Shown here in pieces: positions 7,452 to 16,820 of a stretch of DNA of 49,287 nt (position 1 is its first letter; each line of letters begins with the position of its first letter). Origin of the DNA: an uncultured Rhodospirillaceae bacterium (GTDB taxonomy: Bacteria; Pseudomonadota; Alphaproteobacteria; Rhodospirillales; Magnetospirillaceae); NCBI GenBank assembly GCA_903901915.1, contig CAIUSV010000025.1, forward strand, positions 1 to 49,287. Direction: 5' to 3'. The position numbers and the translations under genes were made by a program. Under the pieces are notes generated by a model. It was not told the DNA's origin. It was given only the letters and a program-made list of their open reading frames with translations, and did not search any database.

Positions 7452-9383
7452 CTACTCGGCGGCCAGTTGCCGGGCGGTGTCGTTGATCAGCGTCACCACC
7501 CGCAGCTCGGTCTTGACCCGGGTGGTGGTGCCGTCCTGGAAGGTGATGACCGCGTCCACCGGCACCATGTCGCGGTCGGCGTAGACCGCGTCGATGATGT
7601 CGCCGTACTTGTCGTTGATGACCCCGCGCCGCACCTTGCGGGTGCGGGTCAGCTCGCCGTCATCGGCATCGAGTTCCTTGTAGAGCAGCAGGAACTTGCG
7701 GATGCGCTGCGGTTCGGGCAGCGTCTGGTTGACCTTTTCGACCTCGGCGCGCAGCAGCTCGTAAACCTGGGGGATCGCCGACAGGTTGGTGTAGTTGGTG
7801 AACGAGATGCCCTTGTTCTCCGCCCATTTCGACACGATGGAAAAGCGGATGCAGATGATGGCCGACAGGAACGGCTTGGCGTCGCCCAGGATCACCGCTT
7901 CGGCGATGAAGGGCGAGAATTTCAGCTTGTTCTCGATGAATTGCGGCGAGAAGCGCACCCCGGCCGAGGTGGTGGCCAGATCCTTGATCCGGTCGATCAC
8001 CACCAGATGGCCATTGGCCGGCTTGATGTAGCCGGCGTCGCCGGTCTTCAGCCACACCTCGTCGATGATGTCGGCGGTGGACCCTTCGGGATTCTTGTAA
8101 TAGCCGGTGAACATGCCGTCGGTGCGCGCCACGATCTCGCCGACGCCGTTGACGTCGGGATTGTCGATGCGCACGGCGGCATCGTCGAACGGAATGCCGA
8201 CGCTGTCGAAGTCGATGTCGCCGGCGCGGTGGACGGTGTAGGCGCCGGCCAGCTCGGTCTGGCCATAGATCTGGCGCAGCGGCACCCCCATGGCGAGGAA
8301 GAAGCGGAAGGTTTCCGGCCCCAGCGCGGCGCCGCCGGTGGCGGCCGAGCGTACGAAGGAAAAGCCGATGCGGTCACGCAGCGCCGAGAACAAGATGAAG
8401 TCGGCAAGCCGCGAGCGCCGCCCCTGGTCCAGCGCCTTCATGCCCAGCTTCATGCCGAGGTCGAACATCCATTGCTTGAAGCGGGTGGAATCCATCATGC
8501 GCGAGCGAACATCGGCGGCGATGGCTTCCCACATGCGTGGCGCCAGCAAGATGAAGTTGGGGCCGATTTCGCGCATATCGGCCATCATCGTCTCGGGTTC
8601 CTCGACGAAGTTGACGATGTTGCGGCAGACCAGCGGCTGCGCCACGGCATAGATCTGTTCCATGATCCACGGCAGCGGCAGCACCGAGACATAGTTGTCG
8701 CCGGCCTGCTTGGGGTCGGCGCGCAGATAGGCGGTGGCGTGGCGCAGGAACGGCCCGGCCTGAAGCATGGCCAGCTTGGGGTTCGAGGTGGTGCCCGAGG
8801 TGGTGCACAGCACGGCGACGTCGTCGCCCCGGCCCTTGGCAACCTCGGCCTCGAACAGTCCCGGACTGCGCATGGCCAGCTCTTCGCCGCGGGTGCGCAG
8901 GTCATCGGCGGCGATCAGGCGGTCATCCTTGTATTTGCGCATGCCGCGGGGATCGAAATAGACGATGTGCCGGAGCGAAGGCACCTCGGCCGAGATTTCC
9001 AGCAGCTTGTCCACCTGCTCCTCGTCCTCGGCCAGCACGGTGGTGGCCTCGGTGTAGGACAGCAGGTAGGCGACCTCCTTGTTCATGGAATCGTGGTAGA
9101 TGCCCAGCGACATCGCGCCGATGGCATGGGCGGCGACCTCGCCCCACACGCCCTCGGGGCGGTTCTTGCCCAGGATCGCCACCACCTCGCCGCGCCGGAC
9201 CCCAAGCGCGTGCAGGCCCAGAGCCAGCAGCTTGACCTGTCGCAGGTAGTGGCCCCAGGTGAAGCTGTTCCAGATGCCGAATTCCTTTTCGCGCATGGCG
9301 ATGTCGTCGGGCCAGCGGTCGGCGTTGTGGATCAACGCCTTGGCGAAGGTGTCGTGGATCGCGGTATCGAGCATCACGGTCAT
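7452..9383 (-). CDS. AMP-dependent long-chain-type acyl-CoA synthetase
   Basis: A 643-residue adenylate-forming ligase of the FadD15/long-chain branch, making an acyl-CoA from an acid, ATP and CoA. The phosphate loop reads TTSGTTSNPK (about residue 198), with Ser for the usual second Gly. YGQTELAGAY is the adenine-binding motif, and LKTGDAGYI and IDRIKDLATTSAG are the hinge region. ELTRTRKVRR near the C-terminus carries the conserved basic motif that includes the catalytic Lys in this branch. ATG at 9383 has AGGA just upstream; an ATG nine bases later is possible. It lies between livG and livH, so activation is encoded inside the importer operon. Chain length or aromatic preference cannot be told. 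Confidence 0.9.
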   Translation of the reverse strand: MTVMLDTAIHDTFAKALIHNADRWPDDIAMREKEFGIWNSFTWGHYLRQVKLLALGLHALGVRRGEVVAILGKNRPEGVWGEVAAHAIGAMSLGIYHDSMNKEVAYLLSYTEATTVLAEDEEQVDKLLEISAEVPSLRHIVYFDPRGMRKYKDDRLIAADDLRTRGEELAMRSPGLFEAEVAKGRGDDVAVLCTTSGTTSNPKLAMLQAGPFLRHATAYLRADPKQAGDNYVSVLPLPWIMEQIYAVAQPLVCRNIVNFVEEPETMMADMREIGPNFILLAPRMWEAIAADVRSRMMDSTRFKQWMFDLGMKLGMKALDQGRRSRLADFILFSALRDRIGFSFVRSAATGGAALGPETFRFFLAMGVPLRQIYGQTELAGAYTVHRAGDIDFDSVGIPFDDAAVRIDNPDVNGVGEIVARTDGMFTGYYKNPEGSTADIIDEVWLKTGDAGYIKPANGHLVVIDRIKDLATTSAGVRFSPQFIENKLKFSPFIAEAVILGDAKPFLSAIICIRFSIVSKWAENKGISFTNYTNLSAIPQVYELLRAEVEKVNQTLPEPQRIRKFLLLYKELDADDGELTRTRKVRRGVINDKYGDIIDAVYADRDMVPVDAVITFQDGTTTRVKTELRVVTLINDTARQLAAE

Positions 9384-9414
9384 TTGTTCCTGTCCCTCAG
9401 CCGCCGGGCGCTCA

Positions 9415-10215
<801 letters not shown>

Positions 10216-10234
10216 CGGCCTTGCTCCCGGATCG

Positions 10235-10257
10235 GGCCGGCGCTTTTTTGGCCGGCC
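10235..10257 (-). promoter_or_regulatory. Leader hairpin upstream of livG
   Basis: GGCCGGC (10235-10241) and GCCGGCC (10251-10257) form a 7-bp stem with an A-rich (minus-strand) 9-base loop, ending 20 bases before the livG start codon. A second, weaker stem (CGCCCC 10277-10282 with GGGGCG 10292-10297) lies upstream. Both would be in the leader of the operon mRNA. There is no following U-run, so this is not a simple terminator. Confidence 0.35.
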
Positions 10258-10312
10258 TCGATTTCCACCCTGTCGTCGCCCCTCTTTAGCGGGGGCGTCC
10301 TATTCAGAAACG

Positions 10313-10340
10313 AGCATACGTTTTTTTAATCGCGAGGCAA
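10313..10340 (-). promoter_or_regulatory. Candidate promoter of the liv-ligase operon
   Basis: On the minus strand TTGCCT (10340-10335), a 16-base spacer containing a run of A, and TATGCT (10318-10313) give a sigma-70-like match of four out of six at each element. It would start transcription near 10306, about 90 bases before livG. It overlaps the 3' edge of mmsB, so read-through from mmsB is also possible. Confidence 0.4.
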
Positions 10341-10346
10341 GAGACT

Positions 10347-11237
10347 TCACGCCTTGCCGCGCAGCATGTGGATGATGCCGGAGAAATCGAGACCGCCCTG
10401 GCCGGCGCCGGCCATCAGGTTGTAAAGCTGGGCCGCTTCGGCCCCCAGCGGTACGCTGGCCCCGGCGCCCTGGGCGGCCTCGACCGCCAGCTTGAGGTCT
10501 TTCAGCATCATGGCGGCGGCGAAGCCTGCCTTGTAATCGCGATTGGCGGGCGACGTCGGCACCGGCCCCGGTACCGGGCAATAGGTGGTCATCGACCAGC
10601 ACTGGCCCGACGATTTCGAGGCGATGTCGAACAGCTTCTGGGCGTCGAGGCCCAACTTCTCGGCCAGGGCGAACGCCTCGCAGGTGCCGATCATCGAGAT
10701 GCCCAGCAGCATGTTGTTGCAGATCTTGGCGGCCTGACCGTTGCCGGGTCCGCCGGCATGGACGATGGTCTTGCCCATGGCCTCCAGGAACGGCTTGGCG
10801 CGGGCGAAGGCGGGGTCGGGGCCGCCGACCATGAAGGTCAGCGTTCCGGCCTCGGCGCCGCCGACGCCGCCCGACACCGGCGCGTCGATCATCAGGTGCC
10901 CGGCCTTGGCGGCCTCGTCGGCGACGGCCCGCGCCGAGGCCACGTCGATGGTCGAGGAATCGATGAACAAGGTGCCCTTGGCGGCGGCGGCGAACAGCCC
11001 GCCCTCACCCAGGGTCACCGATTTGACATGGGCGCCGGCCGGCAGCATGGTCACCACCACCTCGACCCCCTGGGCGGCCTCGCGGGCGGTGGTGACGGCG
11101 GTGGCGCCGGCATCGGCGGCGGCCTTGCGGGCGGTGTCCGCCAGGTCGAAGGCCTTGACCGCGTGTCCGGCCTTGATCAGGTTGCGCATCATCGGCGCGC
11201 CCATGTTGCCGAGACCGATGAATCCGACGCTCGCCAT
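10347..11237 (-). CDS. mmsB: 3-Hydroxyisobutyrate dehydrogenase
   Basis: A 296-residue NAD-dependent dehydrogenase that oxidises 3-hydroxyisobutyrate to methylmalonate semialdehyde in valine breakdown. The N-terminal Rossmann motif GFIGLGNMGAPM, the substrate loop DAPVSGGVGGAEAGTLT (near residue 120) and the catalytic Lys in GQAAKICNN (about 170) are intact and in the usual order. Length is typical. The ATG at 11237 has a GGGAGG site and lies 18 bases after the acyl-CoA dehydrogenase stop, so the two form an operon. No methylmalonate-semialdehyde dehydrogenase follows. Confidence 0.94.
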   Translation of the reverse strand: MASVGFIGLGNMGAPMMRNLIKAGHAVKAFDLADTARKAAADAGATAVTTAREAAQGVEVVVTMLPAGAHVKSVTLGEGGLFAAAAKGTLFIDSSTIDVASARAVADEAAKAGHLMIDAPVSGGVGGAEAGTLTFMVGGPDPAFARAKPFLEAMGKTIVHAGGPGNGQAAKICNNMLLGISMIGTCEAFALAEKLGLDAQKLFDIASKSSGQCWSMTTYCPVPGPVPTSPANRDYKAGFAAAMMLKDLKLAVEAAQGAGASVPLGAEAAQLYNLMAGAGQGGLDFSGIIHMLRGKA

Positions 11238-11255
11238 TGCTCTGCCTCCCGTTCG

Positions 11256-12392
11256 TTATCCCGTCAGCGACCGGCCGACGATCATCCGCATGATCTCGTT
11301 CGACCCTTCGAGAATCTGGTGGACCCGAAGGTCGCGCAGATAGCGTTCGATGGGATATTCCTTGATGTAGCCGTAGCCGCCGTGCAGTTGCAGCGCCGCG
11401 TCCACCACCTGAAAGCCCACATCGGTGGCGAGGCGTTTGGCCATGGCGCAATGCATCGTGGCGTCCGGCGACTTGCGGTCCAGCGAATCGGCGGCGCGGT
11501 GGATCATCAGCCGCGCCGCATCGAGTTCGGTGGCCATGTCGGCAAGGCGGAACTGGGTGGCCTGGAAGGCGTTGATCGGCTGGCCGAACTGCTGGCGCTG
11601 GCCGGTGTAGTCGATCGCCAGCTCCAGGCAGCGTCGGGCGCCGCCCAGCGAACAGGCGCCGATGTTGATGCGGCCGCCGTCCAGGCCCTTCATGGCGATC
11701 TTGAAGCCGTCGCCCTCGGCGCCGATCAGGTTGGCCGCCGGCACGCGGCAATCCTCGAAGATCACCGAGGAGGTGGGCTGGCTTTTCCAGCCCAGCTTCT
11801 TTTCCTGCTTGCCGAACGACAGGCCGGGCGTGCCCTTTTCCACCACCATGCACGAGATGCCCTTGGGGCCGGGGCCGCCGGTGCGCACCATCACCACATA
11901 GATGTCCGAGCGGCCGCCGCCGGAGATGAACGCCTTGGTGCCGTTCAGCACATAATGGTCGCCGTCGCGCTCGGCCCGGGTGCGCAGGCTGGCGGCGTCG
12001 GAACCGGCATTGGGCTCGGTCAGGCAGTAGCTGGCGAAGGTCCGCATGGCGGCGAGGTCGGGCAGCCAGCGTTGCCGCTGGTCCTCGGCGCCGAAGGTAT
12101 CGATCATCCACGACGCCATGTTGTGGATGGAGATATAGGCGGCGGTGGAGGGGCAGGCGGCGGCCAGTTCCTCGAAGATCAGGGCGGCGTCGAGGCGCGA
12201 CAGCTGCGAGCCGCCGACATCGTCGCGCACATAGATGCCGGCGAAGCCCAGTTCGGCGGCCTGACGCAGGCAGTCCTCGGGGAAAATCGAATCCTCGTCC
12301 CAGCGCGCGGCGTGGGGCGCCATCTCGCCCTCGGCGAAATCGCGGGCGGCGCGGCGAAAAGCTTCCTGGTCCTGGGAAAGGCCGAAATCCAT
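11256..12392 (-). CDS. Acyl-CoA dehydrogenase, probably isobutyryl-CoA dehydrogenase
   Basis: A 378-residue FAD flavoenzyme that introduces the 2,3 double bond into a short branched acyl-CoA. The order of elements is typical: [12 protein letters not shown] (FAD/substrate loop), GGGRSDIY, and at the C-terminus [19 protein letters not shown] followed by [10 protein letters not shown], whose Glu is the usual catalytic base. Its pairing with mmsB, and with the hydrolase on the other side of the regulator, points to isobutyryl-CoA in valine breakdown. The ATG at 12392 (MDFGLSQDQ) begins the family domain, so the longer upstream frame was not used. Confidence 0.9.
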   Translation of the reverse strand: MDFGLSQDQEAFRRAARDFAEGEMAPHAARWDEDSIFPEDCLRQAAELGFAGIYVRDDVGGSQLSRLDAALIFEELAAACPSTAAYISIHNMASWMIDTFGAEDQRQRWLPDLAAMRTFASYCLTEPNAGSDAASLRTRAERDGDHYVLNGTKAFISGGGRSDIYVVMVRTGGPGPKGISCMVVEKGTPGLSFGKQEKKLGWKSQPTSSVIFEDCRVPAANLIGAEGDGFKIAMKGLDGGRINIGACSLGGARRCLELAIDYTGQRQQFGQPINAFQATQFRLADMATELDAARLMIHRAADSLDRKSPDATMHCAMAKRLATDVGFQVVDAALQLHGGYGYIKEYPIERYLRDLRVHQILEGSNEIMRMIVGRSLTG

Positions 12393-12506
12393 CACCTGTC
12401 CATCCCTGCTCCGGAATCTGATGTCCCGGTTTGGTGTCAACAAGGGTACCGATCATTGCGACCGATGGGTACGGAATTATCACATCGGACGCCGACGGTC
12501 CACCTC

Positions 12507-12541
12507 TCGTATACGAAAACACAATTTTTGTATCCAAATTG
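12507..12541. promoter_or_regulatory. Candidate GntR operators in the divergent promoter region
   Basis: Two palindromic elements lie between the divergent dehydrogenase and regulator genes: TCGTATACGA (12507-12516, perfect) and CAATTT-N8-AAATTG (12522-12541), whose core reads TTGTATCC. The core TTTGTATCCAAA resembles FCD-type GntR sites (TTG-N4-CAA). The same TTGTATCCA word recurs, inverted, after the regulator gene at 13269-13300. The site lies just upstream of the regulator promoter, so autoregulation is likely. Confidence 0.6.
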
Positions 12542-12552
12542 CGGTTCGCCCT

Positions 12553-12580
12553 TAGACATATTCCGGCAAGCATGTATACT
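12553..12580 (+). promoter_or_regulatory. Sigma-70-like promoter of the GntR regulator
   Basis: TAGACA (12553-12558), a 16-base spacer and TATACT (12575-12580): five of six consensus bases at each element. The start point would be near 12587, followed by a CTAGGAGAG ribosome site and ATG at 12607. The -10 is within CATGTATACT, which also resembles the operator core GTATAC. Confidence 0.65.
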
Positions 12581-12606
12581 CGGCGCCGTCCTAGGAGAGT
12601 GGCGGG

Positions 12607-13266
12607 ATGAACGAGCAGAAGCGGCCGGCGACGCGGGCGGAAGAGATCCGCCAAGCCATCGAGGGCGAGATCTTCCAGGGAAGCCTGCGCCCCGGCAGCC
12701 GTCTCGACGAGGAAAGCCTTGCCGCCCGCTTTGGCCTGTCGCGCACTCCGGTGCGCGAGGCCATCCTGCAGCTGGTTCATTCCGGGTTGGTGGTGAAGAA
12801 GCCGCGCCAGGGGGCGGTGGTGGCGCCGCTGGATCTGCACCGTATGGTCCAGTTGTTCGAGGTGATGAGCGAGATCGAGGGTCTGTGCGCCCGCTACGCC
12901 GCGCGGCGCATGTCGCCCGACGAAAAGGGCCGCCTCGCCGAGTTGCACGCCGGCGGGGTGTCGTTGCGCGAGGCCCATGACCTCGACGGCTATTACGCCC
13001 TCAACCGCGCCTTCCACGATGCCATCTACGACGGCAGCCACAATGATGTCCTGCGCGAGATGGCGCGTTCGCTGTTCGCGCGGCTGGCGCCCTATCGCCG
13101 CTATCAGCTCAACCATCCCCGCCGCATCGAAGGGTCGTATGCCGAACATGGCGAGGTGCTGGCCGCCATCCAGGCCGCCGACCCCGATCAGGCCCAGGCC
13201 GCCATGCGCAAGCACCTGACCATTCAGGCGGATATCTTCGCCGAATTCGTGTCCATCATGTCGTAG
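12607..13266 (+). CDS. GntR-family transcriptional regulator, FCD (FadR/VanR-like) type
   Basis: A 219-residue regulator. Residues 10-75 are the winged helix-turn-helix, with the hallmark LAARFGLSRTPVREAI recognition region and the KKPRQGAVV wing. Residues 80-215 are the all-helical FCD ligand domain; its metal-binding set is visible as N133/H137, H181 and H203, so it probably holds a metal that coordinates an organic acid or acyl ligand. It stands between divergent halves of a valine catabolic cluster, with TTGTATCCA sites before and after it, and probably represses both until an intermediate appears. The ligand is unknown. Confidence 0.92.
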   Translation: MNEQKRPATRAEEIRQAIEGEIFQGSLRPGSRLDEESLAARFGLSRTPVREAILQLVHSGLVVKKPRQGAVVAPLDLHRMVQLFEVMSEIEGLCARYAARRMSPDEKGRLAELHAGGVSLREAHDLDGYYALNRAFHDAIYDGSHNDVLREMARSLFARLAPYRRYQLNHPRRIEGSYAEHGEVLAAIQAADPDQAQAAMRKHLTIQADIFAEFVSIMS

Positions 13267-13268
13267 GA

Positions 13269-13300
13269 TTGTATCCAGAACCTATGCATTCTGGATACAA
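13269..13300. promoter_or_regulatory. Perfect 12-bp inverted repeat, candidate GntR operator for matB operon
   Basis: TTGTATCCAGAA (13269-13280) and TTCTGGATACAA (13289-13300) are a perfect inverted repeat around an 8-base spacer. It begins three bases after the regulator stop codon and lies 70 bases before matB. Each arm contains TTGTATCCA, also present at 12528-12536 in the regulator's own control region. An RNA hairpin is possible, but there is no U-run, and the shared word favours a DNA operator. Confidence 0.65.
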
Positions 13301-13370
13301 AACGGTGGAATCCCGGTGCCCGGTGTGCTATCGCCGGACTCCATCGCAGGCAAGATTGGGAGAGCGCCGC

Positions 13371-14900
13371 ATGACCGACAACCTCTACGACCTGTTCCGT
13401 TCGCGCTTTCCCGCCGACCGCTCGCGCCCGTTCATCGAGGTTCCCGACGGCGTCACCATCAGCTTCGCCGAGTTGGAGGCCGCCAGCGCCCGTTACGCCC
13501 ACGCCCTGGTCGCCGCCGGGGTCAAGCCGGGCGACCGGGTGGCGGTGCAGGTGGACAAGTCGGCCGAGGCGGTGGTGCTGGTGCTGGCCTGCCTGCGCTC
13601 GGGCGCCATCCTGTTGCCGCTCAACACCGCCTATCAGGCCGGCGAACTGGAATACTTCCTGTCCGACGCCGCCCCCGCCGCGGTGGTGTGCCAGCCGCAC
13701 CGTCTGGCCGAACTGGAGGCGGTGGTGGCGACCACCGGCATCGGCGCGCGGGTGCTGACGCTGGGGACCGCCGGGGATGGTTCGCTGCCCGACACGGCCA
13801 CGGGCAAGGCCGACAGCTTCGCCAGCGCCGCGCGCGGCGGCGACGACATCGCCGCCATCTTGTATTCGTCGGGCACCACCGGGCGGCCCAAGGGCGCCAT
13901 GCTCAGCCACACCAACCTTGCCGCCAACGCCGGCACGCTGCACAAGCTGTGGGGGTTCCGGCCCGACGACGTGCTGTTGCACTGCCTGCCGATCTTCCAC
14001 ACCCATGGCCTGTTCGTCGCCATCAACTGCGTGCTGATGAACGGCACCGGCATGATCTTCTGCCCCAAGTTCGACGCCGAGCAGGCGATCGGGCTGTTCG
14101 CGCGGGCCACCGTGTTCATGGGGGTGCCGACCTTCTATACCCGCTTCCTCGCCAGCCCCAACCTGACCCCAGAAGCCTGCGGCCACATCCGGCTGTTCAT
14201 TTCGGGTTCGGCGCCGTTGCTGGAGGAAACCTTCAACGCCTTCAAGGACCGTACCGGCCACACCATCCTCGAACGTTACGGCATGACCGAGGGCGGGATG
14301 TTCACCTCCAATCCGCTGGACGGCGACCGTCGCGCCGGCACCGTCGGCTTTCCGCTGCCCGACGTGAGCCTGCGCATAACCGGCGAGGATGGCCGGGTGC
14401 TGCCCCAGGGCGAGATCGGCATCATCGAGGTCAAGGGCCCCAACATCTTCAAGGGCTACTGGAACATGCCGGAGAAGACCAAGGCCGAGTTCACCGATGA
14501 CGGCTTCTTCCAAAGCGGCGATGTCGGCGTCGTCGACGAGCGGGGTTACGTCTCGATCGTCGGCCGCGCCAAGGACCTGATCATCTCGGGCGGCTACAAC
14601 GTCTATCCCAAGGAAATCGAGGATGTCATCGACCGCATGGACGGCGTCGTCGAATCGGCAGTGGTCGGCATGCCGCACCCCGATTTCGGCGAGGCCGGGC
14701 TGGCGGTGGTGGTCACCGCTCCGGGCGGCGGCGGACTGACCGCCGACGGCGTGCTGGCCGGGCTGAAGGGAAGGCTGGCCAACTACAAGGTGCCCAAGCA
14801 GGCGGTACTGGTGAGCGAACTGCCGCGCAACGCCATGGGCAAGGTCCAGAAGAACGTGCTGCGCGATCGTTATGCCGCCGAGTGGAAGGCCAAGCTGTGA
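13371..14900 (+). CDS. matB: Malonyl-CoA/methylmalonyl-CoA synthetase (MatB type)
   Basis: A 509-residue adenylate-forming ligase. The MatB-characteristic stretch LPIFHTHGLFVA, the phosphate loop YSSGTTGRPKG (about residue 165), GVPTFYTRFLA, ERYGMTEGGM and the catalytic-Lys motif GKVQKN (about 490) are intact. MatB enzymes activate malonate; the Rhodopseudomonas enzyme is known also to accept methylmalonate. The ATG at 13371 has a GGGAGAG site. It overlaps the next gene (TGATG), so the three plus-strand genes are translated together. In a valine pathway lacking a visible methylmalonate-semialdehyde dehydrogenase, methylmalonate activation is an attractive but unproven role. Confidence 0.87.
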   Translation: MTDNLYDLFRSRFPADRSRPFIEVPDGVTISFAELEAASARYAHALVAAGVKPGDRVAVQVDKSAEAVVLVLACLRSGAILLPLNTAYQAGELEYFLSDAAPAAVVCQPHRLAELEAVVATTGIGARVLTLGTAGDGSLPDTATGKADSFASAARGGDDIAAILYSSGTTGRPKGAMLSHTNLAANAGTLHKLWGFRPDDVLLHCLPIFHTHGLFVAINCVLMNGTGMIFCPKFDAEQAIGLFARATVFMGVPTFYTRFLASPNLTPEACGHIRLFISGSAPLLEETFNAFKDRTGHTILERYGMTEGGMFTSNPLDGDRRAGTVGFPLPDVSLRITGEDGRVLPQGEIGIIEVKGPNIFKGYWNMPEKTKAEFTDDGFFQSGDVGVVDERGYVSIVGRAKDLIISGGYNVYPKEIEDVIDRMDGVVESAVVGMPHPDFGEAGLAVVVTAPGGGGLTADGVLAGLKGRLANYKVPKQAVLVSELPRNAMGKVQKNVLRDRYAAEWKAKL

Positions 14901-15937
14901 TGGACGCCGAAATCCAGTTCCATCGTAGCGGCAGCCTGGGGCGCATCGTCCTTGACCGGCCCAAGGCGCTCAACGCCCTGACGCCCGATCAGATTCACGC
15001 CATGCATCCCCGGCTGGAGGCGTGGGCCGCCGACCCGGCGGTGGTGTCGGTGACCATCGAGGGGGCGGGTGAGAAGGCGTTCTGCGCCGGCGGCGACATC
15101 AAGCTGTTGCACGACGCCTGCAAGGCCGGCGATCGCGCGGCCGTCGCCACCTTCTACCGCGAGGAATACCGTCTCAACCGTCGCATCAAGACCCTGCCCA
15201 AGCCCTATGTCGCCTTGATCGACGGCATCGTCATGGGCGGCGGCGTCGGGGTCTCGGTCCATGGCGCCTTCCGCGTCGCCACCGAACGCACCCTGTTCGC
15301 CATGCCGGAAACCGGCATCGGCTTCTTCCCCGATGTCGGCGGCAGCTTCTTTCTGCCGCGCCTGCCCGGTGCCGTCGGCATGTATCTGGGCCTTACCGGG
15401 GCGCGGCTGGGAGCGGCCGACGCCCTGCATGTCGGCGTCGCCACCCATTTCGTCGACAGCGCGCGGCTGCCGGCGCTGTCCGAGGCGCTGGCCCAGGCCG
15501 GCGATGCCGTCGGGGTCGAGGCGGTCCTGGCCCGCTTCCACCAGGAGCCGGGGCCGGCACCCATCGACGGTCGCCGCGCACTGATCGACCGGTGCTTCGG
15601 CGGCGCGACGCTGGCCGAGGTGACGGCGGCGCTGGAGGCCGAGGCCGATCCCTGGGCGGCCGAGACCCTGATGGCGTTGCGCCGTAAGTCGCCCCATCTG
15701 GTCGCGGTCAGTTTCGAGATGATCCGGCGCGGCGCCACTTTGTCGTTCGATGAATGCATGCGCATGGAATTCCGTCTGGCCATGGCGCTGGCGCCGGCCC
15801 ACGACTTCATCGAGGGCATTCGCGCCCTGCTGATCGACAAGGACAACAAGCCCCAGTGGCGCTCGTCGGGTGACGCCGCCGAGGTGCTGGCGACGTTCGA
15901 CGCCGTGCCGGATTGCGGCGACCTGATCTTCGAGTAG
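14900..15937 (+). CDS. 3-Hydroxyisobutyryl-CoA hydrolase (crotonase fold)
   Basis: A 345-residue crotonase-fold enzyme of the ECH_2/HIBCH group, longer than plain enoyl-CoA hydratases (about 260). The oxyanion segments GAGEKAFCAGGDIK and IDGIVMGGGVG, and the HIBCH motif MPETGIGFFPDVGGS with its acidic residues, are present; so is the C-terminal SFDECMRMEFRLA helix. It frees 3-hydroxyisobutyrate from CoA, producing the substrate of MmsB. The ATG at 14900 overlaps the matB stop codon; a further upstream in-frame ATG inside matB lacks support. Confidence 0.9.
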   Translation: MDAEIQFHRSGSLGRIVLDRPKALNALTPDQIHAMHPRLEAWAADPAVVSVTIEGAGEKAFCAGGDIKLLHDACKAGDRAAVATFYREEYRLNRRIKTLPKPYVALIDGIVMGGGVGVSVHGAFRVATERTLFAMPETGIGFFPDVGGSFFLPRLPGAVGMYLGLTGARLGAADALHVGVATHFVDSARLPALSEALAQAGDAVGVEAVLARFHQEPGPAPIDGRRALIDRCFGGATLAEVTAALEAEADPWAAETLMALRRKSPHLVAVSFEMIRRGATLSFDECMRMEFRLAMALAPAHDFIEGIRALLIDKDNKPQWRSSGDAAEVLATFDAVPDCGDLIFE

Positions 15938-15949
15938 GGGGATATCGAG

Positions 15950-16711
15950 ATGAACATCAACGGTCTGGCCGCCATCGTCACCGGCGGAGGTTCGGGATTG
16001 GGGCAGGCGACGGCGCGGGCGCTGGCGGCGGCGGGGGCCAAGGTGGCGGTGTTCGATATCGATGCCGCCAAGGCCGAGGCTACCGCGAAGGCGATTGGCG
16101 GCGTGTCCGCCGGCTGCGACGTCACCGACGAGGCGTCCACCGTGGCGGCGCTGGCCACGGCGCGCGACGCCCATGGCGTCGCCCGCATCTGCGTCAACTG
16201 CGCCGGGGTGGTGACGCCGGGCAAGGTGGTGGGGCGCAAGGGACCTATGCCGCTGGCCACCTACGCCCGCGTCATTCAGGTCAATCTGGTGGGAACCTTC
16301 AACGTCATGCGGCTGGCCGCCGCCGACATGGCCGGGCTGGAGGCGCTGGACGGCGGCGAACGCGGCGTGGTGGTCAACACCGCCTCGATCGCCGCCTGGG
16401 ACGGCCAGATCGGCCAGTGCGCCTATGCCTCGTCGAAAGCCGGGGTGGCGGGGCTGTCGCTGCCGGCGGCGCGCGAGCTGGCGCCGCTGGGCATCCGCGT
16501 CGTCGCCATCGCGCCGGGCTATTTCGGCACCCCCATGCTGGACGGCATGCCCGACGAGGTGATGGAGGGGTTGGTGGCCTCGACTCTGTTCCCCCATCGT
16601 CTCGGTAAGCCCGACGAGTTCGCCCGCATGGTACTGGCCATCTGCGACAACCCCATGCTCAACGGCAGCGCCATCCGCCTCGACGGCGCGGTCAGGATGC
16701 CGCCCCAGTAG
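15950..16711 (+). CDS. Short-chain dehydrogenase, HSD10-like (2-methyl-3-hydroxyacyl-CoA dehydrogenase)
   Basis: A 253-residue short-chain dehydrogenase. The NAD motif TGGGSGLG, the NCAG motif, catalytic Ser in [14 protein letters not shown] and Tyr/Lys in YASSKAG are intact. The insertion around [11 protein letters not shown] and the C-terminal IRLDGAVRM match the HSD17B10-like type, which oxidises 2-methyl-3-hydroxybutyryl-CoA in isoleucine breakdown and other 3-hydroxyacyl-CoAs. It follows the hydrolase by 12 bases, completing a three-gene operon that joins valine and isoleucine steps. Confidence 0.88.
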   Translation: MNINGLAAIVTGGGSGLGQATARALAAAGAKVAVFDIDAAKAEATAKAIGGVSAGCDVTDEASTVAALATARDAHGVARICVNCAGVVTPGKVVGRKGPMPLATYARVIQVNLVGTFNVMRLAAADMAGLEALDGGERGVVVNTASIAAWDGQIGQCAYASSKAGVAGLSLPAARELAPLGIRVVAIAPGYFGTPMLDGMPDEVMEGLVASTLFPHRLGKPDEFARMVLAICDNPMLNGSAIRLDGAVRMPPQ

Positions 16712-16769
16712 TAATGTCGCTCCACTAGTAATGCCGCCATGGGATTGCCATATTGCTGGGGAGAATGAC

Positions 16770-16805
16770 GGGGGTGTCACGGAACCTTCGCTTGTAGACG
16801 CCCCC
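16770..16805 (+). terminator. Possible terminator hairpin after the matB operon
   Basis: GGGGGTGTC (16770-16778) can pair with GACGCCCCC (16797-16805): nine pairs with one U-G wobble and an 18-base loop. No U-run follows, so termination is doubtful. The rest of 16712-16820 holds a short imperfect direct repeat (TAGTAATG followed by YCGC, twice, about 18-20 bp apart) and no gene. Confidence 0.3.
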
Positions 16806-16820
16806 ACCAGAGTTTAGGCA

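Noticed and set aside
10368-12980. Long plus-strand frame antisense to mmsB and the acyl-CoA dehydrogenase
   Set aside because: Same antisense composition; it also runs into the real GntR gene in the wrong frame.
13269-13300. Inverted repeat considered as a Rho-independent terminator for gntR
   Set aside because: The stem is AT-rich at its base and no U-run follows; the same word in the gntR promoter region favours an operator.
16705-16740. Direct repeat TAGTAATG after the short-chain dehydrogenase, considered as an attachment site
   Set aside because: Only two imperfect short copies, no integrase or tRNA nearby.
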